NCBI RefSeq assembly: GCF_000424145.1
Contig: NZ_AUJI01000013.1
Span: 62,001 to 126,000 of the forward strand
Direction of reading: 5' to 3'
Origin: Butyrivibrio sp. AC2005
GTDB lineage: Bacteria; Bacillota; Clostridia; Lachnospirales; Lachnospiraceae
Length of the DNA: 64,000 nt
Shown here: piece after piece, positions 18,394 to 27,729 of the stretch
How positions within the stretch are numbered: position 1 is the first letter of the stretch
Layout: each line of letters opens with the position of its first letter
The notes under the pieces: model-generated
Database searches by the model: none
Told to the model about the DNA's origin: nothing
What the model saw: the letters and a program-made list of their open reading frames with translations, nothing else
Translations under genes and position numbers: made by a program

Positions 18394-19188
18394 ATGATTA
18401 GTGGTGTACTCATTGCTACGGCAGTGGTAGCCGGCGTCGGAATTCTTATTGGAATAATCCTAGGCGTAGCCGACATGAAGCTGCATGTAGATGTTGATGA
18501 GAAAGAACAAGCTATATTGGAAGCACTTCCGGGAAATAACTGCGGTGGATGCGGATTTCCGGGATGCTCAGGATGTGCTGCCGCAATTGCTAAAGGGGAG
18601 GCTCCGGTAAGTCAGTGTCCTGTCGGAGGACCTCCGGTAGCAGCAGTAATATCAGGAATTATGGGAGTAGATGCAGGAGATGCTAAACGTATGGTGGCCT
18701 ATGTTCACTGTGGAGGTGATTGTGAAAAGGCTACGCAGAGATATGAATACGTAGGTGCAGATGACTGCCGCGTGATCAACCAGGTTCCGGGTTCCGGACC
18801 AAAGACCTGCACATTCGGATGCCTCGGTGGAGGAAGTTGTGTAGGCGTTTGTCAGTTTGATGCTATACATATCGTAAATGGAATAGCAGTTGTTGATAAG
18901 GAAGCATGTAAGGCCTGTGGCCAGTGTATTAACATCTGTCCCAGACATCTTATTGATCTTATTCCTTATGATGCGACAGAGTCAGTTCGCTGCAAGTCTC
19001 AGGATATGGGTCAGGCAGTAAACAAGTATTGTAAGGTTGGATGTATTGCCTGCCACATCTGTGAAAAGAATTGTCCTTCAGGTGCTATCACCGTAGAGAA
19101 CAATGTTGCCACAATTGACCAGGATAAATGTACACACTGCGGCTTGTGCGCAGAGAAATGTCCTAAAAAAGCAATACAGGCTATGTAA
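18394..19188 (+). CDS. rnfB: Rnf complex subunit RnfB
   Basis: Ferredoxin-interacting iron-sulfur subunit, 264 aa. An N-terminal membrane helix (residues 1-27) is followed by the cluster domain NNCGGCGFPGCSGC. Ferredoxin-type motifs come after it: CKACGQCINICP, CIACHICEKNCP and CTHCGLCAEKCP, plus a Cys-rich stretch around CTFGCLGGGSC. I start it at ATG 18394, with AAGGAG 6 bp upstream. The frame also stays open upstream through repeat B, but that extension is repeat sequence. Confidence 0.94.
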   Translation: MISGVLIATAVVAGVGILIGIILGVADMKLHVDVDEKEQAILEALPGNNCGGCGFPGCSGCAAAIAKGEAPVSQCPVGGPPVAAVISGIMGVDAGDAKRMVAYVHCGGDCEKATQRYEYVGADDCRVINQVPGSGPKTCTFGCLGGGSCVGVCQFDAIHIVNGIAVVDKEACKACGQCINICPRHLIDLIPYDATESVRCKSQDMGQAVNKYCKVGCIACHICEKNCPSGAITVENNVATIDQDKCTHCGLCAEKCPKKAIQAM

Positions 19189-19202
19189 TTGAAAAAAAGG
19201 AT

Positions 19203-19291
19203 GCCCCGAGGTATATATATTCATCCCCAACCTCGTTACGCTTCGCGTAGAATCGGTTGGAGCTGAATATATATGCCCCGGGGCTGTTTTT
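19203..19291 (+). terminator. Long hairpin terminator after the rnf operon
   Basis: GCCCCG and ATATATATTCA pair with TGAATATATAT and CGGGGC across an inner stem (CCAACC/GGTTGG, TACGC/GCGTA). TGTTTTT follows. It ends the rnf operon. Confidence 0.85.
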
Positions 19292-19387
19292 GGATTAATT
19301 TATCATAAGAATGGATGAGATATGGTAAACTAGTCTTTGTGAGATAAGTATGAAGAAAGTGGGGATTAATGGAGGATTACTGTTTAT

Positions 19388-20185
19388 ATGAAAAAAGCAC
19401 GACTTGAGACAATAGATGTAATCAGGGGAATTACCATAATAAGTATGGTTTTATACCATTTTTGCTGGGATTTAAAGTATTTAAAGGGCTTCGAAATGTC
19501 CTGGTATGGAACCTTTGGATCATACCTGTGGCAACAGAGCATATGCTGGTCTTTTATACTTATTGCAGGATTCTGTATGCATTTTGCAAGAAGCCCCATT
19601 AGAAACGGAGCTATTGTTTTTCTGTGTGGCATAATAATTACTCTTATAACGGAAATGTTTGTTCCTGAGGCACCTGTATATTTTGGGGTTTTGACATTTC
19701 TTGGTTCAGCGTTGATTATTTTGGGATTGATAAGACTTATTATTAATAAGCTTTTCAATAAAAAAGCAGAAGATAATCCTGATGATAGAACCTTTATTGT
19801 AGATCCGTTTTGGGGATGTATAGTAAGTATCCTGTTGTTTGGTATAACAAAATCAATAAACTTTGGAATGCTTAATCTGTTGATTACAAAAGTGACGCTT
19901 CCTGTTTCTCTGTATGGTATAGGTGCAGAGGGTATGAACAATTCATTTCTTACCTATCTTGGATTTATGCAGGATGGCTTTTATTCCTCAGATTATTTTT
20001 CATTGATGCCATGGATATTCCTGTTCATAGCAGGCTATTTTGCATATGGAGTATTGGAAAAGCATTTTGAAAAAGGTGTATTTCATATAAATATTAAGCC
20101 GCTGTCATGGATTGGCAGGCATTCACTTTTAATATATATGCTACATCAGCCTGTATTATATGGAATATCAATGCTTATTAAATAA
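19388..20185 (+). CDS. DUF1624 / heparan-alpha-glucosaminide acetyltransferase-like membrane protein
   Basis: 265-aa multi-spanning membrane protein. The opening ETIDVIRGITIISMVLYHFCWD and the closing WIGRHSLLIYMLHQP are typical of the DUF1624 branch of membrane acyltransferases, which may transfer acetyl groups to extracytoplasmic sugars. GGAGG lies 11 bp before the ATG. The substrate is unknown. It stands alone between the rnf terminator and an unknown gene. Confidence 0.8.
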   Translation: MKKARLETIDVIRGITIISMVLYHFCWDLKYLKGFEMSWYGTFGSYLWQQSICWSFILIAGFCMHFARSPIRNGAIVFLCGIIITLITEMFVPEAPVYFGVLTFLGSALIILGLIRLIINKLFNKKAEDNPDDRTFIVDPFWGCIVSILLFGITKSINFGMLNLLITKVTLPVSLYGIGAEGMNNSFLTYLGFMQDGFYSSDYFSLMPWIFLFIAGYFAYGVLEKHFEKGVFHINIKPLSWIGRHSLLIYMLHQPVLYGISMLIK

Positions 20186-20297
20186 TCATATAGTTAAAAC
20201 GTTTCCATATGTTACTATATTTGTGTTACAATCATTTCTTGTGTGCTTACAAATTGCACATAAATAGCTGGAATAATATTTACCGGAGGGAACAAGT

Positions 20298-20777
20298 ATG
20301 AAAAAAAGAATGAATTTTGGGGTTGTATTTGCAGTTGTATTTGGGGTGGCATGTGCTATTCTTGTGGCTTTTTTGATCTTCATATTAAGCACATCGAACA
20401 CTCTTAGAGAATTTAAGGTTGATATGTTTGTTCTTTGCAATGAGGCAGATATATGTGTAAGAGAAAGTGATGAGGGGAATCTCAGGATAGATTCAGATAA
20501 TCTTGGGGCCCTGTATGCAATCATTTATTCTACAAAGGGGTACTTTACAGTAGGGACTCCTGAAGTTACAGAAGAAATCAATTTGAATTTTGATCACAAT
20601 GATGATAAATGGAATCTTACAATAGGAAGGGCCGGAGAAAACAGGCTTTTAGTCGAACTCGACGGGCCAAGAAATTACAAGGTGTATGTAAAGGACAATA
20701 AGAAATTCGAAGAAATCCAGAGATGTGTTTCTAAAAGCGGTTATCATACTGCCAACAAACTAATAGGCGGTAAGTAA
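20298..20777 (+). CDS. Membrane-anchored protein of unknown function
   Basis: 159 aa with one N-terminal membrane segment (about residues 7-30). The rest is a soluble, probably extracytoplasmic domain with alternating hydrophobic residues that suggests beta-strands. I do not recognise a family. GGAGG lies a few bases before the ATG. It lies 65 bp upstream of the pyruvate kinase gene in the same direction; no functional tie is evident. Confidence 0.65.
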   Translation: MKKRMNFGVVFAVVFGVACAILVAFLIFILSTSNTLREFKVDMFVLCNEADICVRESDEGNLRIDSDNLGALYAIIYSTKGYFTVGTPEVTEEINLNFDHNDDKWNLTIGRAGENRLLVELDGPRNYKVYVKDNKKFEEIQRCVSKSGYHTANKLIGGK

Positions 20778-20842
20778 TATAAAAAGGCATTATTGCGGAC
20801 TGGGAAGTTTGCAAAAGTAAAAAATCAAAGAGGAGATTTTTA

Positions 20843-22258
20843 ATGAGAAAAACTAAGATCGTTTGTACAATTGGACCCGCAAGTGAATCAGAGGAGATGA
20901 TTGCAGCACTTTGCAAAGCAGGTATGAATGTTGCAAGACTTAACTTTTCACACGGAGATCATGAGGAGCAGCTTGCCAGAATTAAAAGGATAAAGAAGAT
21001 AAGAAAAGAACTCGGACTTCCTATAGCTATACTTCTTGATACCAAAGGCCCTGAGTATCGCATAGGCACCTTTAAAAATGGCAAGGTTACTCTTGAGGCA
21101 GGAAAAAAGTTTACCTTTACTACTGAAGATATCAAGGGAGATGACACTATTGTTTCAGTAAGCTACAAGAATCTTGCCAAGGAGCTTTATAAGGGCGACA
21201 GAATTCTTCTGAACAATGCTCTTTTAGAGTTCAGAGTACTCAGCACAGATGGTACAAGGATCGAAACAGAGATAGTTACCGGTGGTGAGCTTTCCGATAA
21301 AAAGAGCATGAGCTTCCCCGGAAAGCATATTAAGCAGGTTTACCTGTAAGAGCAGGACAAGTCTGATATTCTTTTCGGTGTTGAAAATGATGTGGATTTC
21401 ATCGCATGTTCCTTTGTTTCAGTCAAGCAGGATCTGGTTGACGTTCATGAGTTCCTTAAGGCTCATAACGGAAATGATAAGGTTCAGCTTATTGCAAAAA
21501 TTGAGAACCAGTCAGGTTATGACAATATTGAAGACATCTGTACAGAGTGCGATGGTATTATGGTTGCCCGTGGAGATATGGGTGTAGAGGTTCCTTTTGA
21601 GCAGCTTCCTGCAATCCAGAAGGATCTTATCACAAAGTGCCGTATGCTTGGAAAGCGTGTTATTACAGCAACAGAGATGCTCGAGTCAATGATCCATAAT
21701 CCCAGACCAACAAGAGCAGAGACCTCTGACGTAGCTAATGCTGTTTATGACGGAACAAGCGCTATCATGCTTTCAGGAGAGACAGCTGCAGGACAGTATC
21801 CTGTACAGGCTGTTGAAACAATGGCAAAGATTGCAGAGACAACAGAGCAGAACATTCACTACAACAAGCGCTTCTACAACTATGATTTCATTATAAAAAA
21901 TGATGTGGATGCAATTTCTCATGCAACCTGCGGAATGGCTATTGACCTTGATGCCAAGGCTATTGTTGCCTGCACTTTATCCGGACGTACAGCGAGAATG
22001 GTTTCAAGATTCCGTTCACCTGTAGATATCATCGGTCTTACAACTAATGAGAAGACCTGGAGATGGCTCTCACTTTCCTGGGCTGTTACACCCAAGATGT
22101 GTGATGTATTTCCATCAACAGATGTACTTTTCTACAGCGCCAAGAAAGTGGCTATCGAGACCTTCGATCTCAAGGAAGGTGACAAGATTGTTATCACAGG
22201 CGGCGTAACCAACGGAGAGTCAGGTAATACGAATCTTATTAAGATAGAGGATGTCTGA
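20843..22258 (+). pseudogene. pyk: Pyruvate kinase interrupted by one in-frame TAA
   Basis: Pyruvate kinase converts PEP and ADP to pyruvate and ATP. The reading frame covers the normal short-form length (471 codons), but codon 169 is TAA (21347-21349). The frame is unchanged on both sides. Aligned by eye with E. coli PykF, the stop replaces exactly one residue just before the EKD-like EQD triplet, with no gap. Upstream TIGPAS, LNFSHG and LLDTKGPEYR are intact; downstream the catalytic AKIENQ, RGDMGVEV and ITATEMLESM are intact. The usual DDG of the B-domain junction reads NNA (ILLNNALLEF). The downstream half has no ribosome site of its own. It may be a real nonsense mutation or a sequencing error. 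Confidence 0.85.
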
Positions 22259-22313
22259 GTAATTAAAATTACTTAGCATAGATTATTTAAATTTATTGGT
22301 GAATTTATTTAAA

Positions 22314-22418
22314 GCCTTCCCCCCTATGGGGCGCACGACGTCCAGGGGACGTCGGCTTTGCGCGGACCGAAGCGGAGCGAAGACAGGTGTCAGCGAAGCT
22401 GACGGATGAGGATGAGGG
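22314..22418 (+). repeat. Structured intergenic repeat, copy C (upstream of amidase)
   Basis: Starts GCCTTCCCCCC. Hairpins are CGACGTCC-AGG-GGACGTCG and GTCAGC-GAA-GCTGAC, then GGATGAGG with a short duplicated GATGAGGG. It ends 20 bp before the amidase start. It fills the gap after the pyruvate kinase gene. Confidence 0.9.
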
Positions 22419-22437
22419 TGAGAGAGGAGTGCGAAAT

Positions 22438-24219
22438 ATGAAAAAGAAAAGCATAGCTAGTATGATGCTTGCTCTTGCACTTACCTTAAGTGCATGTGGT
22501 AGTAATGTTGCAGGTAAAACAACAGAAAGTTCTGTGACAGAAGAATCCATATCTACAGAAGAAAGAACTGAAAACTCTACAGAAGAAGCTGCAGAAACTT
22601 CTGAAACAACAGAAGCTTCGTCTGAAGAAACCGAGGATGCTACAACTGTAGAAAGCCAGGATGCAGAATCTGCGGAAGACGATAATAGTATTGAAGAAAG
22701 TGCAGAAGATACCACAGATGATACTGCAGATACTGATGAAGAATCAGATGCAGAACCAAATACCGAGGAAACTACGAGTGATGAAAATATAGAAACCTCG
22801 CCATTTGTTTTGTGGTCATACAATGGATATGTTGATGAATGCAAGGAATATACATGGTGTGATGATTTCACTGATAAGGATTTTGACAAAGATGGTACCA
22901 CAGACAGGCTTTATCGTACTCATCACGAGGAACCTCAGACGGCAGATTATGTTATCGAATTTGGAAATGGCAACAAACTGGAAATTGACGGAGTCTGGGA
23001 GACCGGCTTTCCGCACATTCAGATGGATGACCTGAATGGCGATGGCGAAAAGGATGTACTATTTACACTTTCCTATGACACCAGCACCGATCCATGGGCT
23101 TTTGGGAATATGCTCGTCTATGAGTATGACAGCGCAGGCAAGAGTTACAAAGAAGCTGAACTTCCCTTTGAAAAGACTGACGAAGTAGGAAGCACAGCGC
23201 TTATGGTTGACTATGGCGTACCTTCAGAGGATGGCCATATTAGCTTCGATGTAAAGAAGGCAGGATATTCAGCTACTCTTTTGACAGATAATGATTTTAT
23301 CAGTAACTATTGGACAAAAGAAGCAACATCCGAGGAACGAAATGTCTATGAGGCTTCTATAGAAGATTATCAGGGCAGTAAAGCAATACATTGCAATATG
23401 GAAATGATAACAAAATCAGGAATAACAATATCCTTTTATATAGTTAATGAAAATGGGCAATACGTAATAAAGGATATGGGAAGTACTGATGACTTAATCC
23501 AGGTAAAAGTCAATGAGATTAAGGAAATGTCTGCTTCTGAGAATACGGAACAGACTGAGGTGCAGGCTACCGCAGCAACTCCTCAGACAGGCGGACATCT
23601 GGTTGTAATAGATCCGGGACACCAGTCAAAGGGAATGTCTGAAAAAGAGCCTAACGGCCCGGGGTCTTCTAATATGAAGGCTAAGGTTACCGGAGGAACA
23701 TCAGGCAAGACTTCAGGACTTACGGAGTATCAGCTGAATCTTACAATTGGACTGCTACTGCGTGATGAGCTTGTTAATCGCGGATATACTGTAATTATGA
23801 CAAGAGAATCAAATGATGTAAGCCTGAGTAATGTTGACCGTGCCCAGATTGCAAACAACGCAGGGGCAGAAGTTTTTATCAGAATTCATGCAAACGGATC
23901 AGACGACACTTCAGTTAATGGAGCTATGACAATCTGCCAGACCTCATCAAATCCCTATAACGCAGCGTATTACTCCCAGTCAAGAAAGCTTTCAGACTGC
24001 GTTCTTAGCGCTTATTGCTCAGCTACAGGCTTCAAAAAGCAAAGCGTTTGGGAGACGGATACCATGACGGGTATTAACTGGGCTAATGTTCCATCAACTA
24101 TTATTGAGATGGGATATATGTCCAATCCTACAGATGATGCCAATATGGCAAATCCTGAGATACAGAAGAAAATGGCTGTAGGTATTGCAAATGGAATAGA
24201 TAACTATTTTGCCCAGTAA
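22438..24219 (+). CDS. Secreted lipoprotein N-acetylmuramoyl-L-alanine amidase
   Basis: 593 aa. A lipoprotein signal (LALALTLSACGS) anchors it outside the membrane. A Glu/Ser/Thr-rich linker of about 110 residues follows. The middle region carries two Asp-rich loops, DKDFDKDGTTD and DDLNGDGEKDVLF, resembling calcium-binding FG-GAP/VCBS units. The C-terminal Amidase_3 domain has the zinc ligands in VIDPGHQ, LTEYQLN and IRIHANG and the catalytic glutamate in IIEMGYMSNP. It should cut the MurNAc-L-Ala bond in peptidoglycan. The start at 22438 follows AGGAG by 8 bp. Confidence 0.92.
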   Translation: MKKKSIASMMLALALTLSACGSNVAGKTTESSVTEESISTEERTENSTEEAAETSETTEASSEETEDATTVESQDAESAEDDNSIEESAEDTTDDTADTDEESDAEPNTEETTSDENIETSPFVLWSYNGYVDECKEYTWCDDFTDKDFDKDGTTDRLYRTHHEEPQTADYVIEFGNGNKLEIDGVWETGFPHIQMDDLNGDGEKDVLFTLSYDTSTDPWAFGNMLVYEYDSAGKSYKEAELPFEKTDEVGSTALMVDYGVPSEDGHISFDVKKAGYSATLLTDNDFISNYWTKEATSEERNVYEASIEDYQGSKAIHCNMEMITKSGITISFYIVNENGQYVIKDMGSTDDLIQVKVNEIKEMSASENTEQTEVQATAATPQTGGHLVVIDPGHQSKGMSEKEPNGPGSSNMKAKVTGGTSGKTSGLTEYQLNLTIGLLLRDELVNRGYTVIMTRESNDVSLSNVDRAQIANNAGAEVFIRIHANGSDDTSVNGAMTICQTSSNPYNAAYYSQSRKLSDCVLSAYCSATGFKKQSVWETDTMTGINWANVPSTIIEMGYMSNPTDDANMANPEIQKKMAVGIANGIDNYFAQ

Positions 24220-24249
24220 TCTTTTTAAATAAAAAACGGTAGGAAACAC

Positions 24250-24310
24250 AATGACCGAGATATATCGAACACTTTTAAAAAATCTGTTTGATATGTTTCG
24301 GTCATTTTTT
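24250..24310 (+). terminator. Terminator after the amidase gene
   Basis: AATGACCGA...TATATC (24250-24266) pairs with GATAT...TCGGTCATT (24290-24306), followed by a T-run. An in-frame ATG inside this hairpin is not used as a start. Confidence 0.75.
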
Positions 24311-24436
24311 ATGTATGTGTTCATTAAGTCTTACAGCCTATGGAACAGTGGAAACAATTATGATAACTTCGTTGTTGTTAACAGGAACCAACAATATTAT
24401 ATGGAAACTGAAATGATTCCTGAAGGGAGAACTAAG

Positions 24437-25822
24437 ATGAAAAAAACTTATCCGCTTACAGCAGCACAGAATATGCATTATAGATGGATAAAAGAGTATG
24501 GCACTCAGCAGGTATCCGGACTAAGCATTGTCGCAGCATTAAAAGCTGAACTTGATTTCGGACTTCTGAAAAAGTGCATCGAGCTTGAAATGGAAAGATA
24601 TGGCTGTATGAGAGTTCGCTTTACAAAGGCTGACAAGGATGGAAATGTACAGCAGTATCTGATTAAGAAGGATCACAGAGACATTCCGATTAAAGATCTT
24701 ACCGGAATGAGCATGAAGGAAGCAGATGACCTTATGCAGAGCTGGGCTTATCAGACCTTTGATGGTGATGACATTCCCATGTGTGAAGTCTATATGATGA
24801 AGCTTCCGGAAGGATATCGTGGATTTTTCATACATATGGATCACAGACTGATTGATTCCTGCGGAGTTGTGGTAATGACAAACGACATAATGTCACTTTA
24901 CACACACTACCGATTTGGCGCTGAATATCCGGCAGATCTTGCTGACTTTGAGACAGTTCTTGAATCTGATCTGAAAAAGGCAAGTAATGAGAAGAGATTT
25001 CAAAAGGATAAGAAGTTCTGGGATGATCAGCTGGACGCCTATGGCGAACCTTTATATTCGGATATACAGGGACCATCAGTTTTGGATGAGGCAAGAAAAA
25101 AGCATAAGAATAAGAAGCTCAGAAGTGCTGATATTGAACGAAAGGAATTATTTGTAGCAGTAAAGGATTACAAGCTGGAACCTGAACCGGCAAAAAGACT
25201 TATGGATTTTTGCATGAACCATAGCATTTCAATGACAAACCTTTTGCTTCTTGGTATTAGAACATATCTTTCAAAACAGAATGACGGACAGGAAGATATA
25301 TCAATACAGAACTTTATATCAAGACGATCCACAAAGGATGAATGGACTTCAGGTGGAAGCAGAACAATCATGTTCCCTTGCAGAACTGTTATTAGTTCAG
25401 ATACGGATTTCATTTCTGCAGCATATGAAATACAGGATGTACAGAACAGAATTTATATGCATAGCAATTATGATCCGGCACTAATTTATGATGAGATAAA
25501 AAAGCGCTATAACACACCGGATGATACAACCTATGAGAGCTGTTATCTGACCTATCAGCCCATGCCTGTTAAGATGGATAATCCTTTTCTTAAAAATATA
25601 CCGATGCATGCCAAATGGTTTGCCAATGGTGCTGCAACAAAGAAAATGTATCTTACTGTTTCTCATACTGAGGACGGTGGCATGAATTTTTCATATCATT
25701 ATCAAACAGTGCAGCTTAACGAAAAGGATGTAGAGTTGATGAATTACTACCTGATGAGGATCCTTTTCAGAGGCATTGAACAGCCTGATATGACAGTTGG
25801 CGAGATTATGGAAGCAGTTTAA
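24437..25822 (+). CDS. Freestanding NRPS-type condensation-domain protein
   Basis: 461 aa, about the size of a single condensation domain with nothing attached. The N-terminus YPLTAAQNMHYRW matches the C1 motif. The active site reads HMDHRLIDS: the catalytic His136 and Asp140 of the HHxxxDG motif are kept, the first His is Asp and the Gly is Ser. Such domains join an activated acyl group on a carrier to an amine or hydroxyl. GGGAGA precedes ATG 24437. The carrier gene follows after 55 bp and an AMP ligase after that, making a split C-T-A set. Substrates are unknown. Confidence 0.85.
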   Translation: MKKTYPLTAAQNMHYRWIKEYGTQQVSGLSIVAALKAELDFGLLKKCIELEMERYGCMRVRFTKADKDGNVQQYLIKKDHRDIPIKDLTGMSMKEADDLMQSWAYQTFDGDDIPMCEVYMMKLPEGYRGFFIHMDHRLIDSCGVVVMTNDIMSLYTHYRFGAEYPADLADFETVLESDLKKASNEKRFQKDKKFWDDQLDAYGEPLYSDIQGPSVLDEARKKHKNKKLRSADIERKELFVAVKDYKLEPEPAKRLMDFCMNHSISMTNLLLLGIRTYLSKQNDGQEDISIQNFISRRSTKDEWTSGGSRTIMFPCRTVISSDTDFISAAYEIQDVQNRIYMHSNYDPALIYDEIKKRYNTPDDTTYESCYLTYQPMPVKMDNPFLKNIPMHAKWFANGAATKKMYLTVSHTEDGGMNFSYHYQTVQLNEKDVELMNYYLMRILFRGIEQPDMTVGEIMEAV

Positions 25823-25877
25823 GGAAGTAACAAATTATTTTTCATATAACAGATTATAAATTGAGGAGGAAAAAATT

Positions 25878-26114
25878 ATGAGCAGAGAGATGAAATTTAA
25901 GGAACTGATAGCACAGTACTGTGAGGTTGCACCTAAGGATATGAAGGATGCACTTAGATTTAGGGAGGACCTGGGCTTTTCATCACTGGACTTTATGTCA
26001 TTTCTTGGAGAGCTTGAAGATGAATTTGATGTCGAGCTTGAGCAGGAAAAAGCAGTTTCAATTCACACAATCGGTGAGGCTATGAACCTTCTTAACGAGC
26101 TTGCAGTTGCATGA
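25878..26114 (+). CDS. Acyl/peptidyl carrier protein
   Basis: 78-aa carrier protein. The phosphopantetheine attachment site is Ser36 in DLGFSSLDFMSFL, with the usual Asp replaced by Ser. The acidic second and third helices (GELEDEFDVELE) are typical. GGAGG lies just upstream. It sits between the condensation protein and the ligase and is presumably their shared carrier; a phosphopantetheinyl transferase must come from elsewhere. Confidence 0.9.
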   Translation: MSREMKFKELIAQYCEVAPKDMKDALRFREDLGFSSLDFMSFLGELEDEFDVELEQEKAVSIHTIGEAMNLLNELAVA

Positions 26115-26167
26115 CCACAATGTGAATGTTTTCAATATATGAAAAAGGATGTAGCTCCTACATTATA

Positions 26168-26215
26168 GCCTTCTCCCTTGGGGAGAAGGTGTCAGCGAAG
26201 CTGACGGATGAGGGG
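26168..26215 (+). repeat. Structured intergenic repeat, short copy D (upstream of AMP ligase)
   Basis: A 48-bp version: GCCTTCTCCCTTGGGGAGAAGG forms a hairpin of its own (CCTTCTCC/GGAGAAGG), followed directly by GTCAGC-GAA-GCTGAC and GGATGAGGGG. The central hairpin module of the longer copies is absent. It ends 17 bp before the ligase ATG. Confidence 0.9.
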
Positions 26216-26231
26216 AAATACGGAGGAAAAT

Positions 26232-27725
26232 ATGAATAATATAAGATATATCTGGGACGAGTCAGTTGCAAAATATAAAGATATACCGGCAGTAAGATGG
26301 CTGGTAAAAAAAGACATACGTGAAAAAAATTATGGGGAACTTGATAGCTCAGTGAAAAAAGTGAGAGCTTTTCTTGAAAAAGAGGGGTACAGAGGATCAC
26401 ATATAGCCATAATAGGAAGCAGTTCTCCAGAGTGGATTGAGGCATATCTTGGAATAGTGACAGGCGTTAACATTGCAGTTCCGCTTGATGCAGGACTTCC
26501 CGATGATGAACTGATCGAGCTTATCCAGAGATCCGATTCCGAGGCACTGTTCCTTGGAACCAATAAAGTGACCTTAATGGATAAGGTATTAAAAGAGTGT
26601 CCAAAAATCAGAAAAGTATGGGTGCTCACAGAGGATGAATTTTCAAAATTCCCTGAAGCGGAAGTAAATGTTCCCGGTGCTGCAGGTTATGAGATTGCAA
26701 CTATTATCTATACCTCAGGAACAACAGGTAAAAGTAAGGGCGTAATGCTTACACAGCAGAACCTTTCCGATAATGTAAAGTATGTGGAATATGATGGCGA
26801 GCCCGGTGGCGTGACAATGAGCGTCCTTCCTATCCATCACGCATATTGTCTTGTAATGGACTGGTTAAAGACACTTTCACTTGGAACAACTATTTGCATA
26901 AACGATTCACTTATTCATATGGTGAGAAATATGTCAATTTTCAAGCCTGAGGTTATGCTGATGGTACCTCTTATGATTGAAACAATATATAAGAGGGTAG
27001 CAGCGCTTGATAAAAATGATGTTAAAGCTGTTTTTGGTGGGAAACTCAGAACTATCTTTACCGGTGGAGCTCATCTTGATCCGTATTATATTGAAAAGTT
27101 TGCAGACTACGGAGTGGAGATTCTTGAAGGCTATGGCATGAGTGAATGTTCTCCTGTTATCACTACAAACACTGTAAAGGATCATAAGCCCGGTTCAATA
27201 GGAAGGCCCCTGGATAATGTGGAAATTACATTTGAAAACGGTGAAATCCTTGTTAAAGGTACTTCGGTAATGAAGGGATATTACAAGATGCCCAAGGAGA
27301 CAGAGGAGACCTTAAAGGATGGATGGCTTCACACAGGAGACAAAGGATATCTTGATGAGGACGGATATCTTTTCATAAATGGTAGAGTTAAGAATCTTAT
27401 CATTATGTCCAATGGTGAAAACGTATCTCCTGAGGAGATTGAGAACAAGCTGGGACTAAGTCCTCTTATAGCTGAGGTAATAGTAACCGGTGAAAACAAC
27501 GGACTTACTGCAAGAATTTATCCTGAGGCTGAATATGTTGAAAGACAGGGCCTTGATGTTAACAGCCTTTACACAGAGCTTCAGAAGTTTATAGACGAGT
27601 ATAACAGCGGACAGCCCACATACAGACATGTCACATCTATAGTTGTTCGCAGTACTCCGTTTATCAGAAATTCTACAGGAAAAATAAAGAGGCAGGACGC
27701 TCTGAAAGAGAATCCTGCAGCGTAA
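26232..27725 (+). CDS. AMP-forming acyl/aminoacyl ligase of the C-T-A cassette
   Basis: 497-aa adenylate-forming enzyme. Motifs are IIYTSGTTGKSKG (phosphate loop), EGYGMSECSPV, LHTGDKGYLDEDGYLFING, GRVKNLIIMSNGENVSPEE and the catalytic lysine region NSTGKIKRQ. The EGYGMSECSP and SNGENVSPEE wording is closer to fatty-acyl ligases than to amino-acid A domains, so it may load a fatty or aryl acid onto the neighbouring carrier. This is an inference. ATG 26232 follows GGAGG by 5 bp. The stop lies 4 bp from the stop of the convergent tetR gene. Confidence 0.87.
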   Translation: MNNIRYIWDESVAKYKDIPAVRWLVKKDIREKNYGELDSSVKKVRAFLEKEGYRGSHIAIIGSSSPEWIEAYLGIVTGVNIAVPLDAGLPDDELIELIQRSDSEALFLGTNKVTLMDKVLKECPKIRKVWVLTEDEFSKFPEAEVNVPGAAGYEIATIIYTSGTTGKSKGVMLTQQNLSDNVKYVEYDGEPGGVTMSVLPIHHAYCLVMDWLKTLSLGTTICINDSLIHMVRNMSIFKPEVMLMVPLMIETIYKRVAALDKNDVKAVFGGKLRTIFTGGAHLDPYYIEKFADYGVEILEGYGMSECSPVITTNTVKDHKPGSIGRPLDNVEITFENGEILVKGTSVMKGYYKMPKETEETLKDGWLHTGDKGYLDEDGYLFINGRVKNLIIMSNGENVSPEEIENKLGLSPLIAEVIVTGENNGLTARIYPEAEYVERQGLDVNSLYTELQKFIDEYNSGQPTYRHVTSIVVRSTPFIRNSTGKIKRQDALKENPAA

Positions 27726-27729
27726 ATAA

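Noticed and set aside
21392..22258. Independent start for the downstream half of pyruvate kinase
   Set aside because: No ribosome site and the frame is continuous with the upstream half apart from one TAA; a separate C-terminal protein would lack half of the active site.
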